From positions 124,001 through 188,000 of the forward strand of contig NZ_VYKL01000018.1 in NCBI RefSeq assembly GCF_008710145.1: a DNA stretch of 64,000 bases, in the 5' to 3' direction. Within the stretch, counting starts at the first letter, position 1. Each line of letters opens with the position of its first letter. Positions 28,901 through 37,848 of the stretch are shown piece after piece. The translations under genes were made by a program, and so were the position numbers. Source of the stretch: Niallia endozanthoxylica (lineage in GTDB: Bacteria > Bacillota > Bacilli > Bacillales > Cytobacillaceae). The notes below the pieces were generated by a model. It searched no databases, had not been told where the DNA came from, and saw only the letters and a program-made list of their open reading frames with translations.

Positions 28901-31900
28901 ATTGCATACTGTTATAGAGCATCTCCCAATCCGTATTCAGTTCTTGATAACCATTTCCAAAAACTCGAAGAAGGTGTTCTTTTTCTTTATCCAACCATAT
29001 TCTATGATGCTGCACTTGCTTAATTAAGCTGATCTCTTTTAGATACTGAGCATATGGCTGATGAACAAAAGACCCTTGTTTTTGAAATACGGTTACATCC
29101 GCTCGATATTGATCAGTGACAGAAAGAAAGTGATTCAGCCATTGTAATACATCATCAAGATTTGTGTATTCCACTAACGGACTTAGGTGTAAATCATTGG
29201 AAACGTTCCCTATGATTTGTTCCAGTATTTCAAGAGCTTGTATCATTCTGTTGTGTTTATTCCGAACAGATTGATTAAACGTTTGAAGTACTGTACCTTG
29301 CATTAATAAATGGGAATAAAAATGTTGAATTTCGTTAGTGTGTACACCTAAACTTGCTAGTAGCCCACATATCTCTATAACTGCCTCAACACTTTCTTTG
29401 ATTTCCTCCCAACCTGTTTGTTCGCCCCGAAAATCCAGACCAAGCCATTCCTGCAATATATCTTGGTTAAGCCATTCTTTATCTTTATTGATTTCCGTCA
29501 TTAATGTAATATCACGAACATACTCATTAAAATTTGTTTTGACTCCTTCTTTTTGATGAGCCTTTAACAGTTTGACATCATTTCGATACTGCTTTTTAAA
29601 AATACTCGAAAGGGAATGATACTCTGCAATAAACCTTTTTTGCATTTCCATCACTTCAAGCTGCAACACCGCTGCGTCATATCTTTCTTGCAGCTTTACC
29701 ATTCTATCTTTATAAGATGTTGATTTTTCTTTTCCCGTCGTCATATACTGCAGTATTTTTGAACGTTCTAACGGATCAAACCAATGTGCGGTAGGCCAGC
29801 ATTTCACCTTGTTCATCGCTTCATAAAGCTGTGCAATCTCTTTCACCTTTTTTGGCGTGAAAATGAGACTTCCCATACCTAATGTTTCGTTTGCCTCTTT
29901 TTCGTAAGTTTGCAGCTCTTCTATTAGGTCAACCGCCTGTATGATACTCTCGATAACCTCACTATTTGAATTCCAGACATGCTCCAAGCTCTCAATGTTT
30001 TTAAAATAAGTTGGATATTCCTTATTTAAACGCTCCTCAATCGGTTCTACTTCAAGATTAATAATGGATTCACCATAATGATTTGTTAGCTCTTCTTTCT
30101 GTTTTTGATATTCTTCATGAATCTGTCTCGCATGGTGTAAGTCAGATTCAAGCTTCCTTTTCATTCCCCTATCAAACCATTCTTGAGTCGGTTCACATTT
30201 TATTTGAAGAATGGTCTCGTAAAGTTCAACAAGAAATTTCAATTGATCTATAGTAAATAAAGGTCTAGGCAGATTGAAATGCCTGCTAAATTCTTGAATA
30301 AAATCATATAAATCACTAAGGGACGAAGACATTTTATGAATAATCTCCATTGCTCGTTCATCATTTTCCCAGAATTCCTTTAAAGCGTCTAAACTCCTAA
30401 AATATTGAGGATATTTTATGTTAAAGCGCTCATCTAATTCTTTTAATTCCAAATGAATAACAGATGAATCATAAACTTCAGTTAATTTGCTTTTCGCCTC
30501 CTTGTACCTAGTAGTCATTTTAAAAGCAGCTTCAAATTGTTGTAATACAGTATTCCTATTTTCAGATTGAAACCAGTGTAAAGTTGGTTGAAACTTTACT
30601 TCTTTTAACTCGCTTAAAAACTCTGCGATAAACTTCATATGGTTCAAATCAGGATTGGCTTCTACTATCCCTAAATTTTCTTCAGCCCATTGATAACCTG
30701 CTAGCAATTCCTTAATGGAAGAGGTTATTCGTTTAATAAGATGAAGCATTTGTTCATCATTTTGAAAGAAAACCGAGCCAAATTCTCTGACTGATAATCC
30801 AAATGACTGTAAGCTTGTTACATATTTATCCAATAAATCTTCTTCCAACTGTTTGACATCTAACGTAAATATCGAAGAGTCGTACTTTAGTTGTACGATA
30901 TCCTTTAGTTTTTGATAATCATTCGACTTCTGCTTTGCTTCTAAAGAAATCCCGCTGTAATCCTCGTAGAACCAATTCTCAACCAGATAAGGTTTAGTTT
31001 TTAAATGTTCCAATAGATCAAAAAGCTTTCTTAACTGCATGGGTGTCATTTTTTCATTAAACGATAATAAATAATCACTTTCCTTCAAAAAACGAATGAT
31101 TTCACTTAGCTGTTCTTTTAACTGTGAAAAATGCAAGATAATATTTTCTTCCATCCGATAGGTTAATTCTTTTAACTGATGATCTCTCCAGAGCTTAATA
31201 TAATGCTGCTTTGTAAACAAACTTTTAACTGTATTTAAATGGTTTAAAAATAGCTTTGTCTCCTCGAAATCACTGGTACTATATTGATGATTAATATCAG
31301 GTACAGAAAACGTAAGATTTGGAAGATGATTTAAGCTTGAAAGCATACCATAAGCTTCAAACAATGACATCCTAATCGTTCCTCGTGTTTCGTGCAATTC
31401 ACTCACATACTCATCAAGTGTATGTTTGATGTCACCATAAGTTTTATAGGAAATTTCCTCCGCTTTTCTCGTTTTAGAAAGTCGTAATACCCTTCCTAAC
31501 TCTTCAATGATTGCTTTCTTATTTGTTTTATTGCTATGTAATTCTAAGCAAAAATCGCCAATATTCTTTTCTTCCAAACGTGACTTAACCACTTCAAGAG
31601 CTGCTGCTTTTTCACTAACAAAAAGAACCGTTTTTCCTTCCCCAAGCAATTCAGCTATAATATTTGTAATCGTTTGACTTTTACCTGTACCAGGCGGGCC
31701 CTGCATAATAAAACTTTGTTCTTTTCTCGCTGCAAGAATGGCTTGTTGCTGACTTGAATCCGCATCTACAATTTGATAGGAATGTTCAGGTGGTTCTTTT
31801 CGATCAAACTCTTCGATAGAAATAGTTTTTTCACGATCCTCTTCATTCTCAACTGCTGCTCCACCAATTTGCTTAATAATAGGATGTTGATAATACAAAG

Positions 31901-32975
31901 AACGATACGTTTCAAATTCTTTATACATAGAAATTTTATTAAACGAAAATAAATCAAGATAGGCACTTTCTTCCATTCCCCATGATGGCCGACCTTTCAA
32001 CGCCTCTTTATAGAATTCAATAATGTTCGTAACTGAAGACCCTTCTTTTAACCCTTCCGTTTCGGTAAAGTCCGCTAAATGAAGGTCAAAGGTTACTTTT
32101 AATTTTTGTAATAATACAGGATTGAAAATAAGATCTTCTTCTAACGCTCTAATGGAATGAAAAGTGTTTCCTCTTTCTTTTTTTAATTCGACAGGTAATA
32201 ATAATAATGGAGATTTCCATACTTCTTGTTTTTTCCCAGGTTCATGCCATTTTAAGAAACCAAAAGCGATATAAAGAACATTCACCCCTTGTTCTTTCAT
32301 TACATTTAATGCATCTAATCGAATTTTATTTAAATCCTTTTCAAATTTTTCAACTTCTTGTTGAACCTTACTTTCTATTTCTTTTGCTGCTCTAGATTCT
32401 TCCCCTTCTAATAGCTTTTTCCCTAACACATCCATCCAACAGGTAAGAGACCACCGCATATAAAAGGATTGTGCTGCGGACTGATTTTTTTGTTCCTTCA
32501 TCCATTGATCAATGTCTACTACATCGATTTCTTTCTCAGCCTTTATTAACCGGTCGAGCATTCCTATTCTAGATAATTGAACGATACTGTTAACCATATC
32601 TGGAAAATCTTCAAACCGTTTATGCAGGAGTATTCCTACCCTTTCTGGATCTGCCACAATCCCTAGACCATGGCTTCTTATCAGTTTCGCTAAAAATTCC
32701 ACCATATATTTATGTAAGTAATCTGGAATTTCGAATTCATGCGAATCATCGAGCAAAAAAAGCCGATCTTTCGTTAAATCCTTTCTAAAATCAAAATATC
32801 GTTGAAAAGGAATGGATTTTTCATTCAATAGATCCTTGTATAATTGATTTAAAGAAGCCGGTATACGAACCGTTTTGGCAGTGCTTTTATAAGATAAGAG
32901 CTTATTTCGTTTGGTTAAATCAATTAGTTGAGATCTCCACTTCTCTAACTTCTGATCTAATAGTGATTGCTCCAT
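25965..32975 (-). CDS. DUF4011-type giant superfamily 1 helicase with C-terminal REase-like domain
   Basis: 2,336 residues. An N-terminal DUF4011-like region (LEKWRSQLIDLTKRNKLLSY start), then Walker A GPPGTGKS (about 424). About 1,500 residues separate it from the DEAS box (VIFDEASQV, about 1927). The C-terminal motor lobe has QGEERDTIIFSIG and ERRLNVAITRAK. The end (about 2240-2320) fits an MTES_1575/Vsr-like endonuclease fold: FKVDLAIVDP then LGIMTDGEIY, with Met at a position that is Glu in many relatives. The middle insert holds tandem repeats (see findings). The ATG at 32975 with GGAGGTG is preferred over 32996. It is probably the DNA-acting effector of the kinase cassette; relatives occur in anti-phage loci. 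Confidence 0.88.
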   Translation of the reverse strand: MEQSLLDQKLEKWRSQLIDLTKRNKLLSYKSTAKTVRIPASLNQLYKDLLNEKSIPFQRYFDFRKDLTKDRLFLLDDSHEFEIPDYLHKYMVEFLAKLIRSHGLGIVADPERVGILLHKRFEDFPDMVNSIVQLSRIGMLDRLIKAEKEIDVVDIDQWMKEQKNQSAAQSFYMRWSLTCWMDVLGKKLLEGEESRAAKEIESKVQQEVEKFEKDLNKIRLDALNVMKEQGVNVLYIAFGFLKWHEPGKKQEVWKSPLLLLPVELKKERGNTFHSIRALEEDLIFNPVLLQKLKVTFDLHLADFTETEGLKEGSSVTNIIEFYKEALKGRPSWGMEESAYLDLFSFNKISMYKEFETYRSLYYQHPIIKQIGGAAVENEEDREKTISIEEFDRKEPPEHSYQIVDADSSQQQAILAARKEQSFIMQGPPGTGKSQTITNIIAELLGEGKTVLFVSEKAAALEVVKSRLEEKNIGDFCLELHSNKTNKKAIIEELGRVLRLSKTRKAEEISYKTYGDIKHTLDEYVSELHETRGTIRMSLFEAYGMLSSLNHLPNLTFSVPDINHQYSTSDFEETKLFLNHLNTVKSLFTKQHYIKLWRDHQLKELTYRMEENIILHFSQLKEQLSEIIRFLKESDYLLSFNEKMTPMQLRKLFDLLEHLKTKPYLVENWFYEDYSGISLEAKQKSNDYQKLKDIVQLKYDSSIFTLDVKQLEEDLLDKYVTSLQSFGLSVREFGSVFFQNDEQMLHLIKRITSSIKELLAGYQWAEENLGIVEANPDLNHMKFIAEFLSELKEVKFQPTLHWFQSENRNTVLQQFEAAFKMTTRYKEAKSKLTEVYDSSVIHLELKELDERFNIKYPQYFRSLDALKEFWENDERAMEIIHKMSSSLSDLYDFIQEFSRHFNLPRPLFTIDQLKFLVELYETILQIKCEPTQEWFDRGMKRKLESDLHHARQIHEEYQKQKEELTNHYGESIINLEVEPIEERLNKEYPTYFKNIESLEHVWNSNSEVIESIIQAVDLIEELQTYEKEANETLGMGSLIFTPKKVKEIAQLYEAMNKVKCWPTAHWFDPLERSKILQYMTTGKEKSTSYKDRMVKLQERYDAAVLQLEVMEMQKRFIAEYHSLSSIFKKQYRNDVKLLKAHQKEGVKTNFNEYVRDITLMTEINKDKEWLNQDILQEWLGLDFRGEQTGWEEIKESVEAVIEICGLLASLGVHTNEIQHFYSHLLMQGTVLQTFNQSVRNKHNRMIQALEILEQIIGNVSNDLHLSPLVEYTNLDDVLQWLNHFLSVTDQYRADVTVFQKQGSFVHQPYAQYLKEISLIKQVQHHRIWLDKEKEHLLRVFGNGYQELNTDWEMLYNSMQSVFTVCERLSDEGIPIRRMSEKVMFERDKLSSYSLKNMKDYLSHVLEHFDRVQEKLSLPSITETDDLIVLLEGLNQVIAATKQYKTDQTYFQQFSKSIRNYDQVISDLNLIKTVQYLQEMIQSKKEDWKDTLGVDIDSVSINWDLLKGSLESFFKLYDALQEKGLSTHSLYTFLCLEPFQPIKIAEKESHLVKALNQLEVNLALFDHYVMQMKGHFDKQQLINIHEWSTKIENIMMEWLDIRSSIMQYSISDGSSCTFNQLIEVIDKVKQVKEIEAFIEQNDPFYQTVFGEMYHGVNTNWEAVTESIKWVEMLKDYVEGELSEKLIDSLMNESNDYEYLLNNLFRVKQTWDESKEAREFLGYVFPINKRLFSGEQFNHAPLEEIIAQLHQWAKRIDELKRLFELNQLQQKAKSLGLSSFVDQLLEAPASSYHQYSYVDLFLKQFYIRLIEYIHKETPYLAHFSLKNHQNTIENFRSLDINYIHSNQDRLYNVLKKRKSTFVAMKQALPERQVLERELQKNRSHKPIRLLFSEIPNLVQHLKPCMMMSPLSVSEFIDVERMQFDVVIFDEASQVRSEDAIGSILRGKQLIVAGDRKQLPPSSFFSGIGQKDDHAGGDDEIYESILDECSMFLKSEPLQWHYRSRHESLIAFSNHYIYNDELITFPSAFHDKRNGVSLVYVEDGIYDRGRSGTNKREAETVVELVLEHAKHSPERSLGVIAFNVKQEEAIRAELERQMKNNRQYGEFFDEEKEEAFFIKNLENSQGEERDTIIFSIGFGKAADGSIHYNFGPLTQAGGERRLNVAITRAKYEIKVVSSILDKDLEDKKLKSQGPILLKKYLSYAESKGQLVRASNHNGSSSREDRLSSLEQDILAELEGKGYKVIKKIGNSEFKVDLAIVDPHDDQRILLGIMTDGEIYRRGKTVRDRERLRPNVLENLGWNIYRVFAPAWQRNKGEELQKMMNLIKESGKKKPQKVPVS

Positions 32976-32992
32976 GATTCTCACCTCCATAC

Positions 32993-33964
32993 TCATTCCT
33001 TGACTTCAAACGGATTGGTCAGCGTTCCTTTTCCTTCTAAACGAATCCTTGATTTTAATGCAATAACAGGACGAACTCCTATGCTGCCATCATAGGAATA
33101 ACCATTTGTCATTTTTCCTTCCGCATTCACTATATACACTAAATGGGGTGAATCTGGATGTGGGTCCTGTAAAAAGTAACACCAACTTTGATTAGGAGAA
33201 ATAAAATCAAATGTAGGATCCGCTTCTTTCATAGCTTCTTCGGTTGGATTCGATCGTAAATCATACCCTCTGCCCATCAAATACGTTTGCGCTTCCTGCA
33301 TCCGTAATAATGAAACAAGCTCTTTTTTATTTTGATAGCTTGTTAATAACTCCCTTTCCCATTCAGTAAAGTTTCCAGAGGCTAGAAATCCCTTTTCTGT
33401 TGAATAGGGATTTATTTCATTCCACACATGAGACTTACTAGGGGGAGTAGATGAATACTTGACTCTTAATTTATCGGAGTTTAACCATTGCTGAAGCGGC
33501 GAGCTCTCCCATTGATTTGTAAATAAGCCTATTTGAGAATGGCGATCAATGACGTTGTAGCATTTTAAAGACAAAACATGATAGGATAAGAGGAAGAGTT
33601 TCCCTGAATGATCGACATCTATAATCATCCATGTAATCGGTACCCCATTATATTTTCCAAATGTCACATACTTCCCAATGGCTAACTCTAAAAAGGATAC
33701 CCCTGAATCTTGAATGATTTCTCTTAACTCTTTATGTGATTCAAAAAGGTGACCAAGAGAATCCTTCTTATATGTAAACTTCTCTAGCTTTCGTTTACTT
33801 CTTTGAGCTCGAGTGGAATCAAACGAATAAGAATCTAAACGACGAATAATTTGCTGCTCAATACTTCTATTCAGTTGTTCTTGAGCCACTTCGATTAATT
33901 TCTGCTCCTGTTTGGAACAAGAGGAAAGCAGCGTTAACAGTCTTCTTGTACTATTAGTGTCCAA
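32993..33964 (-). CDS. DUF6273-like protein of the kinase cassette
   Basis: The 323-residue protein has a helical N-terminal ~100 residues and a C-terminal domain (about 105-320) with ITWMIIDVD, LLSYHVLSL, LQQWLNSD, and GVRPVIALK, the layout of DUF6273 domains. The domain is presumed to be a ligand-binding or structural module; its function is unknown to me. The start is a TTG at 33962-33964 with AGGAGG eleven bases upstream. It lies 49 bp after the FHA gene and 17 bp before the giant helicase, so it is translated with them. Confidence 0.75.
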   Translation of the reverse strand: MDTNSTRRLLTLLSSCSKQEQKLIEVAQEQLNRSIEQQIIRRLDSYSFDSTRAQRSKRKLEKFTYKKDSLGHLFESHKELREIIQDSGVSFLELAIGKYVTFGKYNGVPITWMIIDVDHSGKLFLLSYHVLSLKCYNVIDRHSQIGLFTNQWESSPLQQWLNSDKLRVKYSSTPPSKSHVWNEINPYSTEKGFLASGNFTEWERELLTSYQNKKELVSLLRMQEAQTYLMGRGYDLRSNPTEEAMKEADPTFDFISPNQSWCYFLQDPHPDSPHLVYIVNAEGKMTNGYSYDGSIGVRPVIALKSRIRLEGKGTLTNPFEVKE

Positions 33965-34013
33965 TACAGTATCTCCCTCCTTTCCAACTACGCAATCATG
34001 AAATGGATTTATT

Positions 34014-34532
34014 TTATTCTTCTAATTTAAAATTCATATTGGCAAATGTAATGTGGTCTCCAGGTTTAATGCTGTATTCAATACTTTTTTCTACCTTTTT
34101 GCCGTTAATTTTCGTACCATTTGTACTATGTTGATCAATGATTACATAGCCATCATTTTTTAAGAGTATTTCTGCGTGCTCACTACTCACATACAAATTA
34201 TCTTCAAAATAATGTGAAGCTATGGTACCATCCCTTCCTATTATTCCCCCTTCAAAAGGAATATCTACAACAAAACCATCTTTCATGCTCACTAACTTCA
34301 GTTGTGCTAAACGCATCGTTCTCATTGGTTGTTTTTCTTTTTTCTCTTGTGTTTCGTTTACCGCTCGCTTTTCTTTTTCACCTTCTGAATCATCAATAAA
34401 TTCATGATCATCCTTCTTTTCTTCTTTAATGATCGTGGGATGGACAAAGGATATATCCGCTCCACATTTTTCACATTCTAAAAAACTAGTATCATTCTGA
34501 TGCTCACAATATTCACAGATCCGACATTCCAT
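34014..34532 (-). CDS. Zinc-ribbon plus FHA-domain phosphothreonine reader
   Basis: 172 residues. N-terminal zinc ribbon with Cys6, Cys9, Cys20 and Cys23 (CEYC and CEKC), an acidic/basic low-complexity linker (35-70), then an FHA domain (75-170) with GR (99-100), SSEH (116-119), STNGT (136-140) and NG (143-144). These residues bind phosphothreonine in FHA domains. The same operon encodes a Ser/Thr kinase and a PP2C phosphatase, so this should be the reader that recruits phosphorylated partners. Cytoplasmic. ATG start with a GGGGG-rich site. Confidence 0.93.
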   Translation of the reverse strand: MECRICEYCEHQNDTSFLECEKCGADISFVHPTIIKEEKKDDHEFIDDSEGEKEKRAVNETQEKKEKQPMRTMRLAQLKLVSMKDGFVVDIPFEGGIIGRDGTIASHYFEDNLYVSSEHAEILLKNDGYVIIDQHSTNGTKINGKKVEKSIEYSIKPGDHITFANMNFKLEE

Positions 34533-34558
34533 TCCTTTCCCCCTTATCGTATGACTTA

Positions 34559-35962
34559 CTATTCAAACATCTTTTTATGCAGGTCGCCCTTTTGATTGAC
34601 TTGCTTTTTCTGATTGGCACGTCTGACATTTTTTCTTTTTGATAAATCAATAAAGCTGACATATTCTTCACATGTTGGTTTTAAATCTTCATTTGTTAAT
34701 TCAATTCCTTTTGTAAGGAGTTTTTCTCTAATCACAGGATATTTCTCACAAAACTTCTCCATGTTCTCCATCATTCTTACTTTTTCAAGCGAAGATGCTT
34801 CTCGTTTTGGACCTTCACTAATCCCAGCTACTTGAAAAAGTAAACTGCCGTCATCTGATGCTGAAACATTAATCACTGAATCTTCTCCAAAATCATATAG
34901 CTGCTGAACCACTCGACGTTTAGGCGTTTGCATAATATCTGAAGAAACCACCTCGTACCCTAAAGAGGTCATAATTTCGTTCACACTATTCGCAATGTAT
35001 TCTGTCTCCTCTTTTTCGCGCAACTGCTTTTCAAGAGTTGAAATATCTTCTTTTAACGCTTCCACTTGTGATGGTCCATCCTGAATGGAAAATGGATGTT
35101 TTACAGTTTCCTTATCCAACATCTCACATAATGTTTGATAAGAGATAAGAAGAAATTCGAACTCTTGTTCCAACTGATTAAATACTCCGATTTCTCTATC
35201 ATATTTAGACTTTGTCGTTAAAAAGGCTTTTAATCTCTGATCAATTTGAGCATATCTATATTTTTTATCCCATTTTTCATCCTTAAAGATGGATTCTGTC
35301 CTAGAATACAAAGCTTTAATTTCTTCTATATTTTTCTTTTGTAAATAGTTGCTTTCTATGTATGGTAAAATCAACTCGTTAAAAAGATCCCACTGTTGTT
35401 GCAATAATAGGGTTTCACTTTCGTCATCTTTAGAATGGCTTAATGATAAGTCTATATTGGTTTGTGATTTAATCTCTAAATGACGACTACGATTAATGAA
35501 ACTTTTCTCTGCATCAATGACCTTCTTTTCTTTTATGATACTTTGCAATTCCTCGCATGTTAATGCTAATTCATTCTCAAAATATTGACGTGATGTAGAA
35601 ATTAATTGCTCGAGATTTTTCTGGTATGCTTGCACCGCAGGCAGCGTTCGCTTTTCATATTTGCTAGGAAAACGATTGATTTTTGAGAGTGACTGTTGTT
35701 TTTTAGTCAAAAATGAATCAATAACAGGGTGTTCCCCTAACACATGCCGAGCTTCATCAATCGCACTCACTCCAAACCCTTCGATGGTTTGTTTCATATT
35801 ATTTAATTTTGGATATAGCTTCTCAATCTTTTGATCCATTTCTTTTAGCTTTCTTTCTTCCTGTCGGCGACGTTCCTCTTCCATTCTTCTTTTTCTCTCT
35901 TCTTCTTGTCTCCGCCTCTGTGCTGCGGTTAAGCGAGGACGACTATATTTGGGACCACTCAT
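34559..35962 (-). CDS. Coiled-coil protein of the kinase cassette
   Basis: 467 residues, with a strongly basic N-terminus (RPRLTAAQRRRQEEERKR) and long heptad-like helical segments (about 10-90, 150-300), then a mixed C-terminal part (about 310-430) containing NVSASDDGSLLFQVAG. No membrane helix and no catalytic motif that I recognise. It may be a scaffold bridging the kinase and effector proteins; this is inference from position. The ATG at 35962 with GGGAG is preferred over the GTG at 35968. 20 bp after the kinase gene, 26 bp before the FHA gene. Confidence 0.75.
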   Translation of the reverse strand: MSGPKYSRPRLTAAQRRRQEEERKRRMEEERRRQEERKLKEMDQKIEKLYPKLNNMKQTIEGFGVSAIDEARHVLGEHPVIDSFLTKKQQSLSKINRFPSKYEKRTLPAVQAYQKNLEQLISTSRQYFENELALTCEELQSIIKEKKVIDAEKSFINRSRHLEIKSQTNIDLSLSHSKDDESETLLLQQQWDLFNELILPYIESNYLQKKNIEEIKALYSRTESIFKDEKWDKKYRYAQIDQRLKAFLTTKSKYDREIGVFNQLEQEFEFLLISYQTLCEMLDKETVKHPFSIQDGPSQVEALKEDISTLEKQLREKEETEYIANSVNEIMTSLGYEVVSSDIMQTPKRRVVQQLYDFGEDSVINVSASDDGSLLFQVAGISEGPKREASSLEKVRMMENMEKFCEKYPVIREKLLTKGIELTNEDLKPTCEEYVSFIDLSKRKNVRRANQKKQVNQKGDLHKKMFE

Positions 35963-35982
35963 GACCACATCTCCCTTAACGA

Positions 35983-37635
35983 TTAATCATATTGAATCTT
36001 TTTCCACTCTTTAATAAATTCTTCATATCCGAGCTTTTCTAACCAAGCAAAAAAGTATGGCTGTTCTAGTAACCCTTTAGCGATTTCCTCCACTCGTTGG
36101 CGATGCTCATATAAATACTCAACAAGTTCATCAACTGACTGAAACACATCTTCTTCCAATTGGAATTCTGTACTATTACTTAATAAATAATACAGTTTAT
36201 AATAAGCCTTGGAAGGATCTGTCCCTGCAAGAGACTGTAATGATTCCACTTCCTTTATCAGTTCTGCTGATGCCTGACGTTTTTGCAGGAAAAATAAAAG
36301 CATTCCTTTTTGTAATAATTCAGCATAATATTCATTTAAGTCTGGCATTTGCTTTTTCATCGCTTCGCCTAGCTGTGAAAGTTCTTGAAATACCTCACCT
36401 TTCCAGCACAGAGGAGCATCGGGAGATAAGGAGTAAATCGTTTTAAATAAAGCAGTGTCATTATCTCTTTCTTCTTCGTAATCCATGATTTCGGATGCTA
36501 AGTCTTGCCTTACTGGCTTTATATAGGCACTAATAAAGCCTCTCTTTAAATGTTTAATGCCTTCATCCCAAGATTGAGCAAGGGCCAGTGCTAAACCCTC
36601 TAGATTGTAAAACTCTTGATCCTTAAAATGGTATGGCTGATGATGTGTAAAACCTTTAGCAGATTCATTAATCGTTATAAATTCGCCTTTGCTCCATCTT
36701 TGTACTTCTTCATAACCCCAACGGTCTTTCCGTTCTTTCACCGTTAAGCCTTTTATGAGATGTGCCAGATGTTGATCCGTATTTTCTGGTATATGAAGTT
36801 TATCGGTGATTGTCATTTTGATAATTTGTTCATCCGTCATACCAGAGAATGGATCGAATCCTGTAGCTAAATAGAGAAGTGTAATGCCGAACGAGTAATA
36901 ATCTGATTCTTTTGACACATATCCTTGTGTTGCTTCAGGTGCAGAATAGCCTAATGTTCGAGATGCACTCGTTTTCCGTACGGTGATTCTCTCTTCCATA
37001 CGAGAACTAATTCCAAAATCTCCGATTACAACGCCTTCTTCATCATCTGTAATAAAGATATTATCTGGCTTGATATCACGATGGACGATTCCATAGTTAT
37101 GTAAAGTATGTAATCCTTCATTAACAGCAGGGACCACAACATCGACGATTGCATGGAGCTCAAGTGGAGCCATTTTTAATAAGTCACCTTTTTGATAGTA
37201 TGGTAAAATGGTGTAATAGCGATTTGAAAATTCACCATGATCAATAATGGGAATAATATGAGGAGACTGGATTTCACGTATTCTCTCTATAATTTCCTGT
37301 TTTGGCTTCTTGTTTTGATGATACACCTTCGCAACAAATTTTTGCCTGTCTGCTTCACAAACAAAAAGAGCCGCTTCCCCTGTATTTTCAGCAATAACAT
37401 CTATTAGCGTATAGGTATCATTTAAAATCGTGCCAACATGAATATACGTACTTTGCTGTTGTACTTCCTCTACATCATTCACAGATTCTTCCATCTCATT
37501 CTCTGGCATGATCATTGTTTTATTATCTTCAGGTAAAATCATGGTTTGTTTTGGCATAATTTTCGTGCGTATTTTTCTGTAGAGCTCTTTCATATTTTCC
37601 TCCTTGGCTGAATTAAAGGATCGATAAGTACTCAT
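35983..37635 (-). CDS. Soluble eukaryotic-type Ser/Thr protein kinase
   Basis: 550 residues. The kinase domain spans about 68-325: Lys103 (VAKVYH), HRDIKPDN (185-192), DFG (206-208), APE (232-234). The glycine-rich loop is poor in glycine (IAENTGEAALF). A family-specific C-terminal region of ~220 residues follows, with no membrane helix, PASTA repeats or sensor domain, unlike PrkC. The N-terminal tail carries two near-identical motifs, Thr31-MILPE and Thr40-MIMPE, plausible phosphorylation sites for the adjacent FHA protein. Starts with AAGGGAG six bases before ATG. A 213-bp gap separates it from the upstream gene at 37849, so an internal promoter is possible. Confidence 0.93.
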   Translation of the reverse strand: MSTYRSFNSAKEENMKELYRKIRTKIMPKQTMILPEDNKTMIMPENEMEESVNDVEEVQQQSTYIHVGTILNDTYTLIDVIAENTGEAALFVCEADRQKFVAKVYHQNKKPKQEIIERIREIQSPHIIPIIDHGEFSNRYYTILPYYQKGDLLKMAPLELHAIVDVVVPAVNEGLHTLHNYGIVHRDIKPDNIFITDDEEGVVIGDFGISSRMEERITVRKTSASRTLGYSAPEATQGYVSKESDYYSFGITLLYLATGFDPFSGMTDEQIIKMTITDKLHIPENTDQHLAHLIKGLTVKERKDRWGYEEVQRWSKGEFITINESAKGFTHHQPYHFKDQEFYNLEGLALALAQSWDEGIKHLKRGFISAYIKPVRQDLASEIMDYEEERDNDTALFKTIYSLSPDAPLCWKGEVFQELSQLGEAMKKQMPDLNEYYAELLQKGMLLFFLQKRQASAELIKEVESLQSLAGTDPSKAYYKLYYLLSNSTEFQLEEDVFQSVDELVEYLYEHRQRVEEIAKGLLEQPYFFAWLEKLGYEEFIKEWKKIQYD

Positions 37636-37848
37636 ACTTCTCCCTTCTTTTCAAGTTATTAATCATTACAGTTTGTTATGTACTTTAAATATTCCATGTC
37701 CTCTACTTCATCCTAAAAAATTCTATTCATTTTATTATTCTTAAGGAAAAACATACTTTGTTTTACAAAATATCAGTGTGGCTATACTTGTAGCAATATT
37801 TTATCTACGTTCCCTTCTTACTTTCACTTACTGATCAAATATATCAGT

